Origin: Pelistega europaea
GTDB lineage: Bacteria; Pseudomonadota; Gammaproteobacteria; Burkholderiales; Burkholderiaceae_B
DNA: 64,000 nt
Reading direction: 5' to 3'
Assembly (NCBI RefSeq): GCF_013133775.1
Contig: NZ_JABGBO010000006.1
Span: 106,739 to 170,738, forward strand
The notes beneath the pieces are model-generated. The model saw nothing but the letters and a program-made list of their open reading frames with translations. It ran no database searches and was not told where the DNA came from. Positions 27,932 to 39,107 of this stretch are shown in pieces (within the stretch, counting starts at the first letter, position 1; each line of letters begins with the position of its first letter). The position numbers and the translations under genes are program-made.

Positions 27932-29914
27932 ATGAAGACAACTTTTAATATGAAAGTCTTTGTGCCGAGTTTTATCGTCATGATAATTATCGGTGCTTTA
28001 GGGATGCTAGTCCCTGAAAAAATGAAAGCAACCTTAGATATAGCCCAAAAATTTGCTTTTAATAACTTTAGCTGGCTTTACGTGTTAGCTGCTTCTTTGT
28101 TCTTGGGCTTTTTACTCGCTCTTATCTTTAGCCGTCTTGGTGACATCCGTTTGGGTGCAGATGACGAAGACCCTGAATATCCCTTTTTCTCATGGGTAGC
28201 CATGCTTTTTGCTGCTGGTATGGGTGTGGGTTTAATGTATTTTGGTGTAGCAGAACCTATGATGCACTACGCATCACCTATTACAGAGGACAATGTTGCC
28301 AAAAATGCCATGCTTTACACCTTTTTCCATTGGGGAGTACACCCTTGGGCAATTTATGGTGTGATGGCGTTGGCATTGGCTTTCTTTGGTTATCGTTATC
28401 GCTTACCTTTATCATTGCGTTCGACTTTTTACCCACTACTTAAAGATCGTATCAATGGCACCGCAGGTAATATTATCGATGCTTTTGGTTTGTTGGCAAC
28501 CGTCTTCGGTATTGTGACAACACTAGGTTTTAGTGCTATCCAGTTAAATTCAGGTCTGAATGATATTGGATGGCTACAAGAAGTTGGTTTTTCTCAACAG
28601 GCCATTATCATCATAGTGGTGACTTCGATTGCAATTTTGTCAGCCATCTCTGGGGTGGGCAAAGGAGTACGCCGGTTAAGTGAATTGAACTTATTACTAG
28701 CATTGGCGTTAATGGTTTTTATCCTGTTGTGTGGTCCTACTGTTAAGTTATTAGCATCATTCGCAGAAAATGCAGGTTATTACCTTAGCAACCTAACAGA
28801 AATTAGCTTTAGAACATTTGCATACGATGATGCTCATCAAGGCTGGTTTACTGGCTGGACAATTTTGTACTGGGCTTGGTGGGCGTCTTGGGCTCCTTTT
28901 GTAGGATTATTTATTGCCCGCATTTCTCGTGGACGTACAGTGCGTGAATTCGTCATGGGGGTGTTAATTGTTCCGACCGTCTTTAGTTTATTATGGTTTA
29001 CTATTTTTGGTAATTCAGGTATTTGGGTAAACGAGATGACAGGAGGGGCATTGGCTAATTTAACATCTAAACCTGAAGTATTACTGTTTGAGTTTTTAGA
29101 TTATTTTCCAATGTCGACAGTGAGTAGTTTTGTTGCGATGACAATCTTGGCATTGTTTTTTGTGACATCTGCTGACTCAGGTATTATTGTGTTGAATAAT
29201 ATCGCCTCAGGTGGCAGCAATAAGCCTGTTCCGCGCTGGCAAAGCATTCTCTGGGGTGTTGTCCTCATTGTGATGGCTATTGCCTTGTTACGCACAGATG
29301 GTCTAGGTGCAGTACAAGCAGTGACTTTGGTTGTTGCACTTCCCTTTGTTATTATCATGGTGGGGATGTGTGTTAGTCTTATGCGAGGCCTACGATCTGA
29401 TGCTGTTTACTTTAGTCGTAAGCTCAATGCAGGTAGTGTCTTCTGGAGTGGTGCCCGTTGGAAACAGCGTCTACATCAAATCATGCATCAAACACAAGAG
29501 GATGATGTTAAGAACTTCTTTGCTGAAGTAGTGAGTCCTGCATTTGAGACTTTACGTCAAGAACTAGTGGATAAATATCAGTTGCAAGTTAATGTACGCC
29601 AGATTGAAGAGCCTGAGCTGGCAATGGAATTCGTGGTTGAGAAAGGTCAATGGCGTAATTTCTTATATGGTATTAAAGTACAGACTTCTCATGCACATGC
29701 TTCATTGGCAGAAGAAGAAACCTTGCCTGGTTTGACTAAAACTGTGGTACATGAACCATTTACTTATTTTGGCGATGGTCGTGTGGGTTACGATGTGCAG
29801 TACATGACAAAAGATGAACTGATTGCGGATATTCTTAAACAATATCAGCGCTATCTCAATTTGATGCACAACGAAGACTTGGCACTGATTATGAAGGCAC
29901 CACTTGAAGAGTAG
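27932..29914 (+). CDS. BCCT-family transporter (choline/betaine/carnitine type)
   Basis: 660 residues with twelve predicted membrane helices. The family signature is clear: GMGVGLMYFGVAEPMMHYASP in helix 3, and the Trp-rich WTILYWAWWASWAPFVGLFIARISRGRTVREF. A cytoplasmic C-terminal domain of about 140 residues follows the last helix, as in BetT/BetT-like proton-coupled choline carriers, so uptake of choline or betaine is the best guess. The start at 27932 has GGGAGAA seven bases upstream; a GTG/ATG further upstream (27893) lacks one. A strong terminator follows. Confidence 0.9.
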   Translation: MKTTFNMKVFVPSFIVMIIIGALGMLVPEKMKATLDIAQKFAFNNFSWLYVLAASLFLGFLLALIFSRLGDIRLGADDEDPEYPFFSWVAMLFAAGMGVGLMYFGVAEPMMHYASPITEDNVAKNAMLYTFFHWGVHPWAIYGVMALALAFFGYRYRLPLSLRSTFYPLLKDRINGTAGNIIDAFGLLATVFGIVTTLGFSAIQLNSGLNDIGWLQEVGFSQQAIIIIVVTSIAILSAISGVGKGVRRLSELNLLLALALMVFILLCGPTVKLLASFAENAGYYLSNLTEISFRTFAYDDAHQGWFTGWTILYWAWWASWAPFVGLFIARISRGRTVREFVMGVLIVPTVFSLLWFTIFGNSGIWVNEMTGGALANLTSKPEVLLFEFLDYFPMSTVSSFVAMTILALFFVTSADSGIIVLNNIASGGSNKPVPRWQSILWGVVLIVMAIALLRTDGLGAVQAVTLVVALPFVIIMVGMCVSLMRGLRSDAVYFSRKLNAGSVFWSGARWKQRLHQIMHQTQEDDVKNFFAEVVSPAFETLRQELVDKYQLQVNVRQIEEPELAMEFVVEKGQWRNFLYGIKVQTSHAHASLAEEETLPGLTKTVVHEPFTYFGDGRVGYDVQYMTKDELIADILKQYQRYLNLMHNEDLALIMKAPLEE

Positions 29915-29957
29915 GGGGTATACATTGCTACTGTATCTACACCAGTTATAACGGGTA

Positions 29958-29994
29958 GATAAAAAAGTAGGGAGTATTAAAGCTCTCCCTACTT
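29958..29994 (-). terminator. Terminator of the phaB transcript
   Basis: On the minus strand AAGTAGGGAG (29994-29985) pairs with CTCCCTACTT (29974-29965), followed by TTTTTTATC. Confidence 0.75.
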
Positions 29995-30014
29995 AACGAG
30001 CCAAAGAGGAAAAA

Positions 30015-30058
30015 TGGGCACAAAGTAAGTCAACACATACTTTGTGTCCATTTTTTTT
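30015..30058 (+). terminator. Terminator of the BCCT gene
   Basis: TGGGCACAAAGTA (30015-30027) pairs with TACTTTGTGTCCA (30038-30050) with one wobble, followed by eight T residues. Confidence 0.88.
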
Positions 30059-30065
30059 GACCATA

Positions 30066-30121
30066 GCACTCGGTTTGTGGGGGTGTGTCCATCCTTTAAG
30101 TGCTGCACTCGGTTTGTGGGG
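30066..30121. repeat. Short direct repeat, 38-bp period
   Basis: GCACTCGGTTTGTGGGGG occurs at 30066 and 30104, in the gap between the convergent BCCT and phaB genes. Confidence 0.75.
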
Positions 30122-30197
30122 GGGCTCAATCCTGTCTTACTCTGAGTAGGGGTATATAAAAGGTTGTAGCAGGGTCATTGCCACTGCTACAACATGG

Positions 30198-30938
30198 CTA
30201 TAACATATACTGCCCACCATTCATATTGATATTGGCTCCAGTCAAGAACCCAGCTTTTTCGCTGCAAATAAAAGCAATAAGGGCAGCGAGTTCTTCGGGC
30301 TCTCCTAGGCGTCCAACAGGAATTTGGGGGAGCAATACATTTTCCATGACCTCTTTAGGAATAGCTGCTGTCATTGCCGTGCGTATAAAACCTGGTGATA
30401 TTGAGTTAACAGTAACTCCTTTGCGGGCATATTCTAGAGCTAGGGTTTTGGTAAAGCCAGTGATACCTGCTTTGGTGGCTGCATAGTTGGCCTGACCAAA
30501 ATTACCGCGAATACCGCTGATAGAAGCAATGTTGACAATACGTCCCCAGTTTTGTGCTGCCATAGCGTCAATAAAGGGTTTGGTCATATTAAACATACTG
30601 TCTAGATTGACCCCGATAACGGCATCCCAAGCCTCTTTACTCATTTTCTTGAAACTAGCGTCGCGAGTAATGCCTGCGTTATTAATCAAGATATCTACAT
30701 GATAACCATCGGCTTTGATTTGGGCTGCCAGAGCCTGAGTAGACTCATAATCGCTAACATCAACAGGGTAGGCTTTGAAAGTGTAGCCAGCTGCTTTTTG
30801 GGTGGCGAGCCATTCTGTAGGATCCTCTGAGGGTAAGTGTGTCACCAATACGACATTGCCTGCATCGTGTAAAGCCTGAGCAAATGCAGTACCTAAACCA
30901 CCAGTCCCTCCTGTAATGAGTGCAGTATGTGTTGTCAT
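30198..30938 (-). CDS. phaB: Acetoacetyl-CoA reductase PhaB-type short-chain dehydrogenase
   Basis: 246 residues. NADP-binding GGTGGLG near residue 10, NNAG with ITRD following, catalytic Ser in NIASISG, and YAATKAG (Tyr and Lys). The C-terminus SPGFIRTAMTAAIP and NMNGGQYM fits PhaB, which makes 3-hydroxybutyryl-CoA for polyhydroxybutyrate, more closely than FabG. ATG 30938 has AGGAG seven bases upstream; a longer frame to 31046 is not needed. No phaA or phaC gene is in the window. Confidence 0.88.
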   Translation of the reverse strand: MTTHTALITGGTGGLGTAFAQALHDAGNVVLVTHLPSEDPTEWLATQKAAGYTFKAYPVDVSDYESTQALAAQIKADGYHVDILINNAGITRDASFKKMSKEAWDAVIGVNLDSMFNMTKPFIDAMAAQNWGRIVNIASISGIRGNFGQANYAATKAGITGFTKTLALEYARKGVTVNSISPGFIRTAMTAAIPKEVMENVLLPQIPVGRLGEPEELAALIAFICSEKAGFLTGANINMNGGQYML

Positions 30939-31173
30939 AAAAATACTCCTGTGATGTATATAAATCATTCTTTGATAAAAGGTATAGTGCAAGAAAATTA
31001 CATTGCTGACCCTAGAATTCAAAGTGCTAATGGCTATTCTACACACTCCTTGATGACCGTGGTATTAATCAGGCTAAGAATCGAATGATTTACTTTTTAT
31101 ATGCATATAACTAAAATATATGAAAAACTCTTTCATTAAATATAATAATAATATAGTTATTTTGAGGTAGAGT

Positions 31174-32121
31174 ATGAATTTACAACAATTTCGTTATATT
31201 AGAGAAACTATTCGGCGTAACTTTAATCTGACCGAAACATCACACGCTTTATATACTTCTCAACCAGGTGTTTCCAAGGCAATTATTGAATTTGAAGATG
31301 AGCTAGGACTACAGATATTCCGTCGTCATGGTAAGCGTATCAAAGGCTTGACTAAACCAGGTCAAGATGTGGTGGCAGTGATTGAGCGTATCATGCGGGA
31401 AGTGGATAATTTAAAACGAGTGAGCGATGACTATGCCAAACAAGATGAAGGTGAGTTAGTTATTGGTTGTACGCATACACAAGCACGCTATTTCTTACCT
31501 GAGATTATCCTGAAATTTAAAAAGAAGTTCCCTAAAGTACGTGTTTCTCTGGCTGAGGGTAATCCTACCCAACTGGCTAATATGGTGCTAGCAGAAGAGG
31601 CCGATGTAGCAATGGCAACAGAGACATTGTCACAAGTGTCTGGTCTTGCCACCTTCCCTTGCTATGAGTGGAGTCATACAGTTGTGGTAAAACCAGACCA
31701 TCCTTTGACTGAGTTAACTTCAAGTCAGGCTCGCAATATTAGCTTAGAGCAGATTGCTGCTTACCCAATCATTACTTATGAAAAAGCTTTTTCTGGCAGA
31801 AAAGCAATAGATGCTTCTTTTGAAGCAGCAGGGGTGCATCCAGATATTATTTTGGAGGCGATTGACGCTGATGTAATTAAAACCTATGTTGAGGTGGATT
31901 TGGGAGTGGGTATTATTGCTGGTATGGCATTTAATCCTCGTCGTGATCCTAATCTAGTAGGTATTCCTGTCGGTCACCTTTTTGGTAAACATATTTCTCG
32001 GTTAGGGGTGCGTAAAGGAATTTTTGCACGTGACTATCTGTATGAATTTATTCAGATGTGTGCACCAGGTTATAACCGTGAAAAGATTGATGAGGCATTA
32101 ATAGAAACCACAGCAGAATGA
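31174..32121 (+). CDS. cysB: CysB-type LysR transcriptional regulator
   Basis: 315 residues. The winged helix-turn-helix MNLQQFRYIRETIRRNFNLTETSHALYTSQPGVSKAI is at the N-terminus and is nearly identical to the CysB/Cbl pattern. The substrate-binding domain has IGCTHTQARYFLP and GVGIIAGMAF. CysB regulates sulfate assimilation with N-acetylserine as inducer. It is divergent from phaB, with a 235-bp AT-rich gap between them; no cys genes are next to it. Confidence 0.92.
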   Translation: MNLQQFRYIRETIRRNFNLTETSHALYTSQPGVSKAIIEFEDELGLQIFRRHGKRIKGLTKPGQDVVAVIERIMREVDNLKRVSDDYAKQDEGELVIGCTHTQARYFLPEIILKFKKKFPKVRVSLAEGNPTQLANMVLAEEADVAMATETLSQVSGLATFPCYEWSHTVVVKPDHPLTELTSSQARNISLEQIAAYPIITYEKAFSGRKAIDASFEAAGVHPDIILEAIDADVIKTYVEVDLGVGIIAGMAFNPRRDPNLVGIPVGHLFGKHISRLGVRKGIFARDYLYEFIQMCAPGYNREKIDEALIETTAE

Positions 32122-32226
32122 AATGACTTTTTTGTGATTGGTATGACATATTCTGGCTAGTCTTATAGAACTGTGTTATGCTTATAGGTACTGTTTTTTG
32201 TCGTTAATGTACAAGGAGTATTTACG

Positions 32227-32682
32227 ATGTTAATGAAAAAAGTTGTTTTAGCAACTGTTGTTGCAATGGGTTCTATGTCTGCTGCTATGGCAGCTAACTG
32301 CTCTGCAGTGATTGAAGCAAACGACGCTATGCAATACAACACTAAAGAAATTACTGTTAGCAAAGCATGCCCAGCATTTGAAATTGAGTTAAAACATACT
32401 GGTTCTATGCCTAAAGCGGCTATGGGTCACAACGTTGTTGTAACTAAAACTGCAGACGAGCAAGGTGTAATCACTGACGGTATGGCAGCAGGTGAGGCAA
32501 GCAACTATGTTAAAGAGGGTGATGCTCGCGTTATCGCTCACACTAAACTTATCGGTGGTGGTGAGTCTGATAAAGTTTCAATCGATACTGCTAAGTTAGA
32601 CAAAGGTGGCGATTACTCTTTCTTCTGCACATTCCCAGGTCATGCTTCTATCATGAAGGGTGCAGTTAAAGTAACTGACTAA
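32227..32682 (+). CDS. azu: Azurin (periplasmic blue copper protein)
   Basis: 151 residues. The signal peptide (1-22) ends in AAMA; the mature form begins [14 protein letters not shown] with the Cys3-Cys26 disulfide. Using mature numbering, the copper ligands are all there: H46 in GHNVVV, C112 and H117 in [12 protein letters not shown]121. Azurin carries electrons in the periplasm, for example to nitrite or peroxide reductases. AAGGAG lies eight bases before the ATG. It is monocistronic, with a terminator. Confidence 0.97.
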   Translation: MLMKKVVLATVVAMGSMSAAMAANCSAVIEANDAMQYNTKEITVSKACPAFEIELKHTGSMPKAAMGHNVVVTKTADEQGVITDGMAAGEASNYVKEGDARVIAHTKLIGGGESDKVSIDTAKLDKGGDYSFFCTFPGHASIMKGAVKVTD

Positions 32683-32732
32683 TAGCAAAAAGGCTACAAG
32701 GTCGTTTTATAACGCTTTGTGGCTTATTATAG

Positions 32733-32766
32733 AAATCGCTCTCATTGTTGAGGGCGATTTTTTTAT
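32733..32766 (+). terminator. Terminator after azurin
   Basis: AAATCGCTCTCA (32733-32744) pairs with TGAGGGCGATTT (32749-32760), followed by T residues. Confidence 0.88.
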
Positions 32767-32859
32767 ATAAAAACGACCATCTCCCTATTAATTTTAAAAA
32801 TTATAGGTAAAATAATAGATTAATCTTTTAATTTATTTCACTAACAATAGGTTATTTAC

Positions 32860-34164
32860 ATGCAACCAACAGTACAAACATTAGAGGGCTTAGAGCGCCA
32901 AGTTGATTTAGTTGTGTCTTTAGAAGACATCGAAAAAGAAGTAAAAAAGCAATTACAACGTGTAGCACGCACGGCTAAAGTTCAAGGCTTTCGTCCTGGT
33001 AAAGCTCCTTTGTCAGTGATTGAGCGTAGTCATGGACCTAGCGTTCGCTATGATGTACTTAATCAAAAAGTAGGTCAAGCATTTGATGAGGCAATCAAGG
33101 CAGCAGACCTACGTGTGGCAGGTGCTCCAAGTATCGAACCTAAAGAGGGTGCTGCTGAGGGTACGGTTGCTTTTACAGCAAAATTTGAAGTATTTCCAGA
33201 AATTACATTACCTGATTTTTCAACATTAGAAATCACTCGCACCACGACAACAGTTGGTGATGCAGAGGTTGAAAATACAGTAGATATTCTTCGTAAGCAA
33301 CGTGCTACTTTTAACAAGGTAGATCGTGCAGCACAAGACGAAGACCGTGTAACTGTGGATTTCGTTGGCAAAATTGATGGTGTTGAATTTGCTGGTGGCA
33401 AAGCAGACAACTTCCCATTTATTCTTGGTCAAGGTCGCATGTTGCCAGAATTTGAAGCAGCAGCCAAGGGTCTAAAAGAAGGTGAGTCTAAGACTTTCCC
33501 ATTGACATTCCCTGAAGACTACCAAGGCAAAGAAGTTGCTGGTAAAACAGCTGAGTTCACTATCACAATGAAAGAAGTGGCTGAACCTGTATTACCAGAA
33601 GTGAATGCAGAGTTTGTTAAATCTTTGGGTCAAGCTGATGGTGATGTTGCTAAACTCAAAGAAGAAATTCTCAAAAACATTGAACGCGAAGCCAAGGCTC
33701 GTGCTTTAGCACGTACTAAAGCCAGTGCGTTTGACGCGTTAGCTAAAGCGTCTACTTTCGAGATTCCAAAGGCACTTGTTGCTGATGACGTTAAAGCTCG
33801 TGTTGCTCAAGCTCGTGAAGAACTTAAAGCACGTGGTATTCCTAATGCGGATACTTTCCCAATTCCCGAAGAGACATTTGCTCCTGAATCAGAGCGTCGT
33901 GTGCGTTTAGGTTTGTTGGTAGGTAAAATTGTAGAGCAAGAAAACCTACGTCCTACTATGGAACAAATTCGCACTCGTATCGAAGAACTTGCACAAAGCT
34001 ATGAGAAACCAGAACAAGTTGTTGCATACTACTTGGGCAATGCTCAAAGCCGTGCAGAGATTGAAAATGTAGTACTTGAAGACAATGTAGTAGATTTTGT
34101 TTTATCTAAAGCCAAGGTAACTGAGTCTGCTGTTGACTTCAAAGAAATCATGGGACAAGTATAA
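32860..34164 (+). CDS. tig: Trigger factor
   Basis: 434 residues. Ribosome-binding N-terminal domain with [15 protein letters not shown] (the GFRxGxxP signature), central FKBP-type isomerase domain ([44 protein letters not shown]), and the long helical C-terminal arms. It is a ribosome-associated folding chaperone for nascent chains. Its stop codon overlaps the clpP start by one base, so the two are translationally coupled. Confidence 0.98.
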   Translation: MQPTVQTLEGLERQVDLVVSLEDIEKEVKKQLQRVARTAKVQGFRPGKAPLSVIERSHGPSVRYDVLNQKVGQAFDEAIKAADLRVAGAPSIEPKEGAAEGTVAFTAKFEVFPEITLPDFSTLEITRTTTTVGDAEVENTVDILRKQRATFNKVDRAAQDEDRVTVDFVGKIDGVEFAGGKADNFPFILGQGRMLPEFEAAAKGLKEGESKTFPLTFPEDYQGKEVAGKTAEFTITMKEVAEPVLPEVNAEFVKSLGQADGDVAKLKEEILKNIEREAKARALARTKASAFDALAKASTFEIPKALVADDVKARVAQAREELKARGIPNADTFPIPEETFAPESERRVRLGLLVGKIVEQENLRPTMEQIRTRIEELAQSYEKPEQVVAYYLGNAQSRAEIENVVLEDNVVDFVLSKAKVTESAVDFKEIMGQV

Positions 34165-34814
34165 TGATGAATCACTTTACCGATTTTTATGCGTCACTAC
34201 ATGGCGGTGAGTCGGTGAGACCGACTGGACTGGGCTACATTCCTATGGTGGTGGAACAGTCTGGTCGTGGTGAGCGCTCTTACGATATTTACTCTCGTTT
34301 ATTGAAAGAACGTATTGTTTTCTTGGTTGGTCCAGTCAATGATCAGTCTGCTAATCTGGTGGTGGCACAGCTACTCTTTTTAGAGTCAGAGAACCCAGAG
34401 AAGGATATTTCTTTGTATATCAATTCGCCAGGCGGTGGTGTTTACGCTGGTTTGGCAATTTATGACACAATGCAGTTTATCCAACCAGAGGTTTCGACTT
34501 TATGCACTGGTCTTGCGGCAAGTATGGGTGCTTTCTTGCTAAATGCTGGTCAAGCGGGTAAACGTTTTAGTCTACCTAATTCTCGCATTATGATTCACCA
34601 ACCTTTAGGTGGTGCCCAAGGTCAAGCGACAGACATTGAGATTCAAGCCCGCGAGATTTTGGATTTGCGTGAGCGTTTAAATCAGATTATGGCTAAACAC
34701 TGTGGTCAGCCTATCGAGGAAATTCGTAAACACACAGAACGTGATAATTACATGTCTCCCGATGATGCACTCAAGTTTGGTCTTATTGATAAAGTGCTTG
34801 AAAAACGTATCTAG
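34164..34814 (+). CDS. clpP: ATP-dependent Clp protease proteolytic subunit
   Basis: 216 residues. The catalytic Ser (about 120) is in [12 protein letters not shown], the His about 25 residues on in MIHQPLGG, and the Asp near 194 in the C-terminal part. It forms the barrel protease that degrades substrates unfolded by ClpX. ATGs at 34164 and 34167 both fit; the first overlaps the tig stop. A terminator-like hairpin separates it from clpX. Confidence 0.98.
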   Translation: MMNHFTDFYASLHGGESVRPTGLGYIPMVVEQSGRGERSYDIYSRLLKERIVFLVGPVNDQSANLVVAQLLFLESENPEKDISLYINSPGGGVYAGLAIYDTMQFIQPEVSTLCTGLAASMGAFLLNAGQAGKRFSLPNSRIMIHQPLGGAQGQATDIEIQAREILDLRERLNQIMAKHCGQPIEEIRKHTERDNYMSPDDALKFGLIDKVLEKRI

Positions 34815-34901
34815 TTTTGTGCTTACAGCGTGGCGTAGCTATACTGAGGTTACGCTATGCAATCATAGGCTGGGTGCCTTGTAGTTAATTGTTTGGCGTA
34901 G

Positions 34902-34930
34902 GGTCGGTGTGATAGCCGACCTGTTTTCTT
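34902..34930 (+). terminator. Hairpin between clpP and clpX
   Basis: GGTCGG (34902-34907) pairs with CCGACC (34916-34921), followed by TGTTTTCTTT. It may partly terminate the tig-clpP transcript. Its presence makes the GTG at 34909 an unlikely clpX start. Confidence 0.65.
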
Positions 34931-34944
34931 TATTCAGAATATTT

Positions 34945-36183
34945 ATGACAACTAAACCCACTTCCAAGAATGAACGTTGTTCTTTTTGCCACAAGTCCAA
35001 GAGCGAGGTCAAACATCTCGTTGCAGGGCCGTCTGGCGTATATATTTGTAATGAATGCGTAGCGGCTTGCGCAGATGTTATGCAACGGGGCGGTGATACT
35101 GAGAATCCTCAGGTAGAGGAAAAGCTCCCAACACCTGCAGAAATTAAAGCATTTCTAGATCAATATGTGATTGGACAAGACATTCCCAAACGTAGCCTGG
35201 CAGTAGCAGTATATAACCACTATAAACGAATTCGCCATGCACAGACACAGGGTGATGCCAAGGATGATGTTGAGTTAAGCAAGAGCAATATCTTACTTAT
35301 TGGTCCTACTGGGTCAGGTAAAACCTTGTTAGCACAAACATTAGCCCGTCAATTAAATGTGCCTTTTGTAATGGCAGATGCGACAACATTAACCGAGGCA
35401 GGTTATGTGGGTGAAGACGTAGAAAATATTATCGTTAAGCTGCTACAAAATTGCGATTACAATATCGAAAAGGCAGAAAAAGCCATTGTCTATATTGACG
35501 AAATTGATAAGATTTCTCGTAAGTCTGATAATCCCTCTATCACTCGTGACGTATCGGGTGAGGGTGTGCAACAAGCCTTGTTGAAACTTATCGAGGGTAC
35601 CATTGCTTCTGTGCCCCCACAAGGTGGTCGTAAACATCCCAACCAAGACTTTCTGCAAGTCAATACGACCAATATTCTTTTCATCGTAGGTGGCGCTTTT
35701 GATGGTCTTGAGAAAGTTATTCAAAATCGTACAGAAAAATCAGGTATTGGGTTTGGTGCCTCTGTGCATAGTAAATCCGAAAAAGGGGTGGGTGAATTAT
35801 TTACCCAAGTGGAACCTGAGGATATTATTAAGTTTGGTCTCATTCCTGAGTTAGTAGGTCGTCTACCCGTAGTGGCAACCCTGCAAGAGTTGGATGAGGC
35901 TGCCTTGGTGCAGATTCTGACCGAGCCTAAAAATGCTCTAGTCAAACAATACCAGAAATTGTTTGCAATGGAAGGAGCTGAATTAGAAGTAACACCAGAA
36001 GCCTTACACGTGATTGCTCAAAAAGCAATCAAACGCAAAACAGGGGCTCGTGGCTTACGCTCTATCTTGGAATCAGCATTGATGGCAACAATGTATGATT
36101 TACCTTCTCACCATAATGTAAAGAAAGTAACTTTAGATGTTGATGCCGTTGAGGGTGGTGCACCCAAATTAGAATATAAATAG
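34945..36183 (+). CDS. clpX: ATP-dependent Clp protease ATP-binding subunit ClpX
   Basis: 412 residues. The N-terminal zinc-binding domain has CSFCHKSK...CNECVAAC; the AAA+ domain has [18 protein letters not shown] (Walker A) and [10 protein letters not shown] (Walker B). ClpX unfolds tagged proteins for ClpP. I take ATG 34945 because the upstream GTG (34909) sits in a terminator stem. The ribosome site is weak. The last nine codons and stop are copied in a 70-bp tandem repeat just downstream. Confidence 0.97.
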   Translation: MTTKPTSKNERCSFCHKSKSEVKHLVAGPSGVYICNECVAACADVMQRGGDTENPQVEEKLPTPAEIKAFLDQYVIGQDIPKRSLAVAVYNHYKRIRHAQTQGDAKDDVELSKSNILLIGPTGSGKTLLAQTLARQLNVPFVMADATTLTEAGYVGEDVENIIVKLLQNCDYNIEKAEKAIVYIDEIDKISRKSDNPSITRDVSGEGVQQALLKLIEGTIASVPPQGGRKHPNQDFLQVNTTNILFIVGGAFDGLEKVIQNRTEKSGIGFGASVHSKSEKGVGELFTQVEPEDIIKFGLIPELVGRLPVVATLQELDEAALVQILTEPKNALVKQYQKLFAMEGAELEVTPEALHVIAQKAIKRKTGARGLRSILESALMATMYDLPSHHNVKKVTLDVDAVEGGAPKLEYK

Positions 36184-36322
36184 GTGCCAGCTTTCATGCT
36201 TTAAATCGTGAAAGCATAGGTCAAAAGGTGCACCCAGATTAGAATATAAATAGATGCCAGCTTTCATGCTTTAAATCGTGAAAGCATAGGTTAAAAGGTG
36301 CACCCAAATTAGAATATAAATA
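36157..36322 (+). repeat. 70-bp tandem repeat copying the clpX 3' end
   Basis: GGTGCACCCAAATTAGAATA begins at 36157 (inside clpX), 36227 and 36297, an exact 70-bp period. The unit covers the last codons (GAPKLEYK), the stop and the following spacer. The later copies are near-identical but have no upstream coding sequence. Confidence 0.95.
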
Positions 36323-36612
36323 AATCTAACGGTGGCAATAAGAGATTCTCTTTTGGCACCGTTTCTTGCCTGTAGAGTGAGTGAAGTGAACTGAGTGGTT
36401 AAATAGTCAGTAGCACAAACCCATCGAAGTGAGCTAACAGGTAGTATTGCTAGACACCGTAGGAGTCCGCTTGCTTTTGCAAGAATAGGATGCCAATGTT
36501 TTTGGTGCTGTATGAGTGTTTAATGATATAAGTAAATGACTAGAGGTTTCTCTTGAAATTTGGTAGATTATCTCCATCTAGCCACATATTGAAAATAAGT
36601 TAAAGGGTTTAC
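36184..36612 (+). other. clpX-lon gap
   Basis: This 429-bp gap holds two extra copies of the clpX tail, a terminator-like hairpin (AACGGTG 36328-36334 with CACCGTT 36357-36363), about 180 bp of unremarkable sequence, and a sigma32-type promoter (36552-36579) before lon. I see no gene in it. Confidence 0.6.
36552..36579 (+). promoter_or_regulatory. Sigma32 (heat shock) promoter of lon
   Basis: CTTGAAA (36552-36558), a 13-base spacer, then CTCCATCT (36572-36579). The consensus is CTTGAAA - 11 to 16 bases - CCCCATnT, so only one position differs. It lies 33 bp before the lon start. Confidence 0.8.
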
Positions 36613-39093
36613 ATGACAATATCAGATAAAATCCAATCCGCTTCACCTATTGAGTTACCACTTCTTCCTTTGCGAGATGTTGTAGTGTTTCCTCACATGG
36701 TGATTCCTCTTTTTGTTGGGCGTCCACGCTCTGTGGCTGCATTGGAAGAGGCAATGGCAGCAGAGAAGCATCATGTTGTACTGGTATCTCAGAAACAAGC
36801 ATCCAACGATGATCCTGGTCCTAATGATATTTACGATGTAGGTGTGTTGGCAAATGTGCTTCAGTTGTTAAAATTACCTGATGGCACCATCAAAGTTCTT
36901 GTTGAGGGGCTTGAGCGTATTACTATTCAAGAAGTTAAAGAGGCTGCTAACTGCTATAAAGCCAAGGTGGCACTTGTTGAAGTAGAAGACGACAGAAGTA
37001 CTGCTATCCAAGGTCTTATGCGTACCGTCATTGAGCATTTTGATCAGTATGCCAAACAGAATAAGAAAATCCAGCCTGAGGTCTCTAATACCCTTAACAC
37101 GATAGACCAACCAAGTCGTTTAGCTGATACAGTAGCTGCTCATCTCACAATTAAACAAGACAAAAAGCAAGCTCTGTTAGAAACATTTAATGTGGCTCAA
37201 CGTCTCGAAGACCTATTGCTTATTATTGATGCTGAGATGGATATTTTACAGGTTGAGCGTAAAATCCAAGGGCGGGTCAAAAAACAGATGGAGAAAAGTC
37301 AACGTGATTACTACCTTAACGAGCAAATTAAGGCTATCCAAAAAGAGCTTGGTGAAGGTGAGGACGGCGTTGATTTAGAGGAGCTAGAGAAAAAGATTAA
37401 TGCTGCTGGTATGTCTAAAGAGGCTCATGAAAAAGCGATGGCAGAATGGAAAAAGCTCCGTCACATGCCTGCAATGTCAGCCGAGGCTTCAGTTATTCGC
37501 AATTATATTGACACTCTAGTTGGTTTGCCATGGAAGAAAAAATCCAAGGTTAATCGTTCGTTGGCATATGCAGAAGAAGTGTTAAATAATGACCACTATG
37601 GCCTTGAAAAAGTTAAAGAGCGTATCCTAGAGTATCTTGCCGTACAACAACGTGTTGATAAGATTAAGGCTCCTATCCTATGTCTTGTGGGACCTCCAGG
37701 GGTGGGTAAGACCTCACTAGGACAGTCTATTGCCAAGGCAACAAACCGTCAGTATACCCGCATGGCATTGGGTGGCGTGCGTGATGAGTCTGAGATTCGG
37801 GGGCATAGACGCACTTATATTGGTGCGATGCCTGGCAAGATTATGCAAAACATGACCAAAGTTGGTGTGCGTAACCCATTGTTTCTATTAGATGAAATCG
37901 ACAAAATGGGGATGGATGTTCGCGGTGATCCAGCCTCTGCATTATTAGAGGTATTAGACCCAGAGCAAAACCATACTTTCCAAGATCATTATGTCGAGGT
38001 GGATTACGATTTATCCGATGTGATGTTTGTGGCGACGAGTAACTCGTTTAATATCCCTGCTCCATTGCTAGATCGTATGGAAGTTATTCGTCTATCGGGC
38101 TACACCGAGGACGAGAAGCTACACATTGCTAAAGATCACCTTATTCCTAAACTGATTAAGAATAACGGACTAAAAGAGGGCGAGTTAGCTATTGATGATT
38201 CAGCCATTTTAGACATCGTTCGTTATTACACTCGTGAAGCAGGCGTGCGTTCACTAGAGCGTGAATTGAGTAAAATTTGCCGTAAAGTGATTAAAGATGT
38301 GCTGACTGAAGAGGCTACTAAGAAGTCTAAGACAAAATCGACCAAGGCTAAAGCCGCTGTTGCCAAGGTAAAAACTATCAAAGTAAATAGTAAGAACCTA
38401 GAGCAGTATTTGGGTGTACGCAAGTATACCTTTGGTTTGGCAGAGAAAGAGAACCAAATCGGTCAGGTAACTGGTCTTGCATGGACTGAAGTAGGTGGCG
38501 ATTTACTAACGATTGAGGCGGCGATTATTCCAGGTAAAGGTGTATTGCAACAAACAGGTTCCCTCGGTGATGTGATGAAAGAGTCTATGGCGGCTGCACG
38601 CACTGTTATTCGTTCACGGGCTCATCGACTTGGTTTATCAGATGATATTTTTGATAAGCGTGATATTCATATCCACGTACCCGATGGGGCCACACCTAAA
38701 GATGGTCCTTCTGCAGGTATTGCAGTGACTACAGCATTGGTATCGGCATTTGCTCAAATTCCTGTGCGGGCCGATGTGGCGATGACAGGTGAGATTACCT
38801 TGCGTGGAGAGGTGTTGGCGATTGGAGGGCTTAAGGAAAAACTTCTAGCAGCTCACCGCGGTGGTATTAAGACTGTGCTTATTCCGCACGAGAATGTGAA
38901 GGACTTGGCTGAAATCCCTGACAATGTAAAGAACCAATTAGAGATTGTTCCCGTACGTTGGATTGATCAGGTATTAGAGGTGGCATTAGAGCGTATGCCT
39001 ACACCACTGACAGACAAGGAAATTGCTGCACTTGCCCGTGAGGCTATTAAAGTGCCTCGTGCCAAGGGGAGCAAGACAGCAGCCAGGCACTAG
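36613..39093 (+). CDS. lon: ATP-dependent protease Lon
   Basis: 826 residues. The N-terminal LON substrate domain begins [23 protein letters not shown]; the AAA+ module has GPPGVGKTS near residue 359; the protease domain has catalytic Ser700 ([10 protein letters not shown]) and Lys743 ([14 protein letters not shown]). A Lys/Ala-rich insert ([16 protein letters not shown], near 570) lies between the AAA+ and protease parts. Lon degrades misfolded and regulatory proteins. It follows tig-clpP-clpX and has its own heat-shock promoter and terminator. Confidence 0.98.
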   Translation: MTISDKIQSASPIELPLLPLRDVVVFPHMVIPLFVGRPRSVAALEEAMAAEKHHVVLVSQKQASNDDPGPNDIYDVGVLANVLQLLKLPDGTIKVLVEGLERITIQEVKEAANCYKAKVALVEVEDDRSTAIQGLMRTVIEHFDQYAKQNKKIQPEVSNTLNTIDQPSRLADTVAAHLTIKQDKKQALLETFNVAQRLEDLLLIIDAEMDILQVERKIQGRVKKQMEKSQRDYYLNEQIKAIQKELGEGEDGVDLEELEKKINAAGMSKEAHEKAMAEWKKLRHMPAMSAEASVIRNYIDTLVGLPWKKKSKVNRSLAYAEEVLNNDHYGLEKVKERILEYLAVQQRVDKIKAPILCLVGPPGVGKTSLGQSIAKATNRQYTRMALGGVRDESEIRGHRRTYIGAMPGKIMQNMTKVGVRNPLFLLDEIDKMGMDVRGDPASALLEVLDPEQNHTFQDHYVEVDYDLSDVMFVATSNSFNIPAPLLDRMEVIRLSGYTEDEKLHIAKDHLIPKLIKNNGLKEGELAIDDSAILDIVRYYTREAGVRSLERELSKICRKVIKDVLTEEATKKSKTKSTKAKAAVAKVKTIKVNSKNLEQYLGVRKYTFGLAEKENQIGQVTGLAWTEVGGDLLTIEAAIIPGKGVLQQTGSLGDVMKESMAAARTVIRSRAHRLGLSDDIFDKRDIHIHVPDGATPKDGPSAGIAVTTALVSAFAQIPVRADVAMTGEITLRGEVLAIGGLKEKLLAAHRGGIKTVLIPHENVKDLAEIPDNVKNQLEIVPVRWIDQVLEVALERMPTPLTDKEIAALAREAIKVPRAKGSKTAARH

Positions 39094-39107
39094 TCGTACT
39101 TAAAGAC

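Noticed and set aside
34909..34944. GTG start of clpX
   Set aside because: It lies inside a terminator-type hairpin and adds residues not typical of ClpX.
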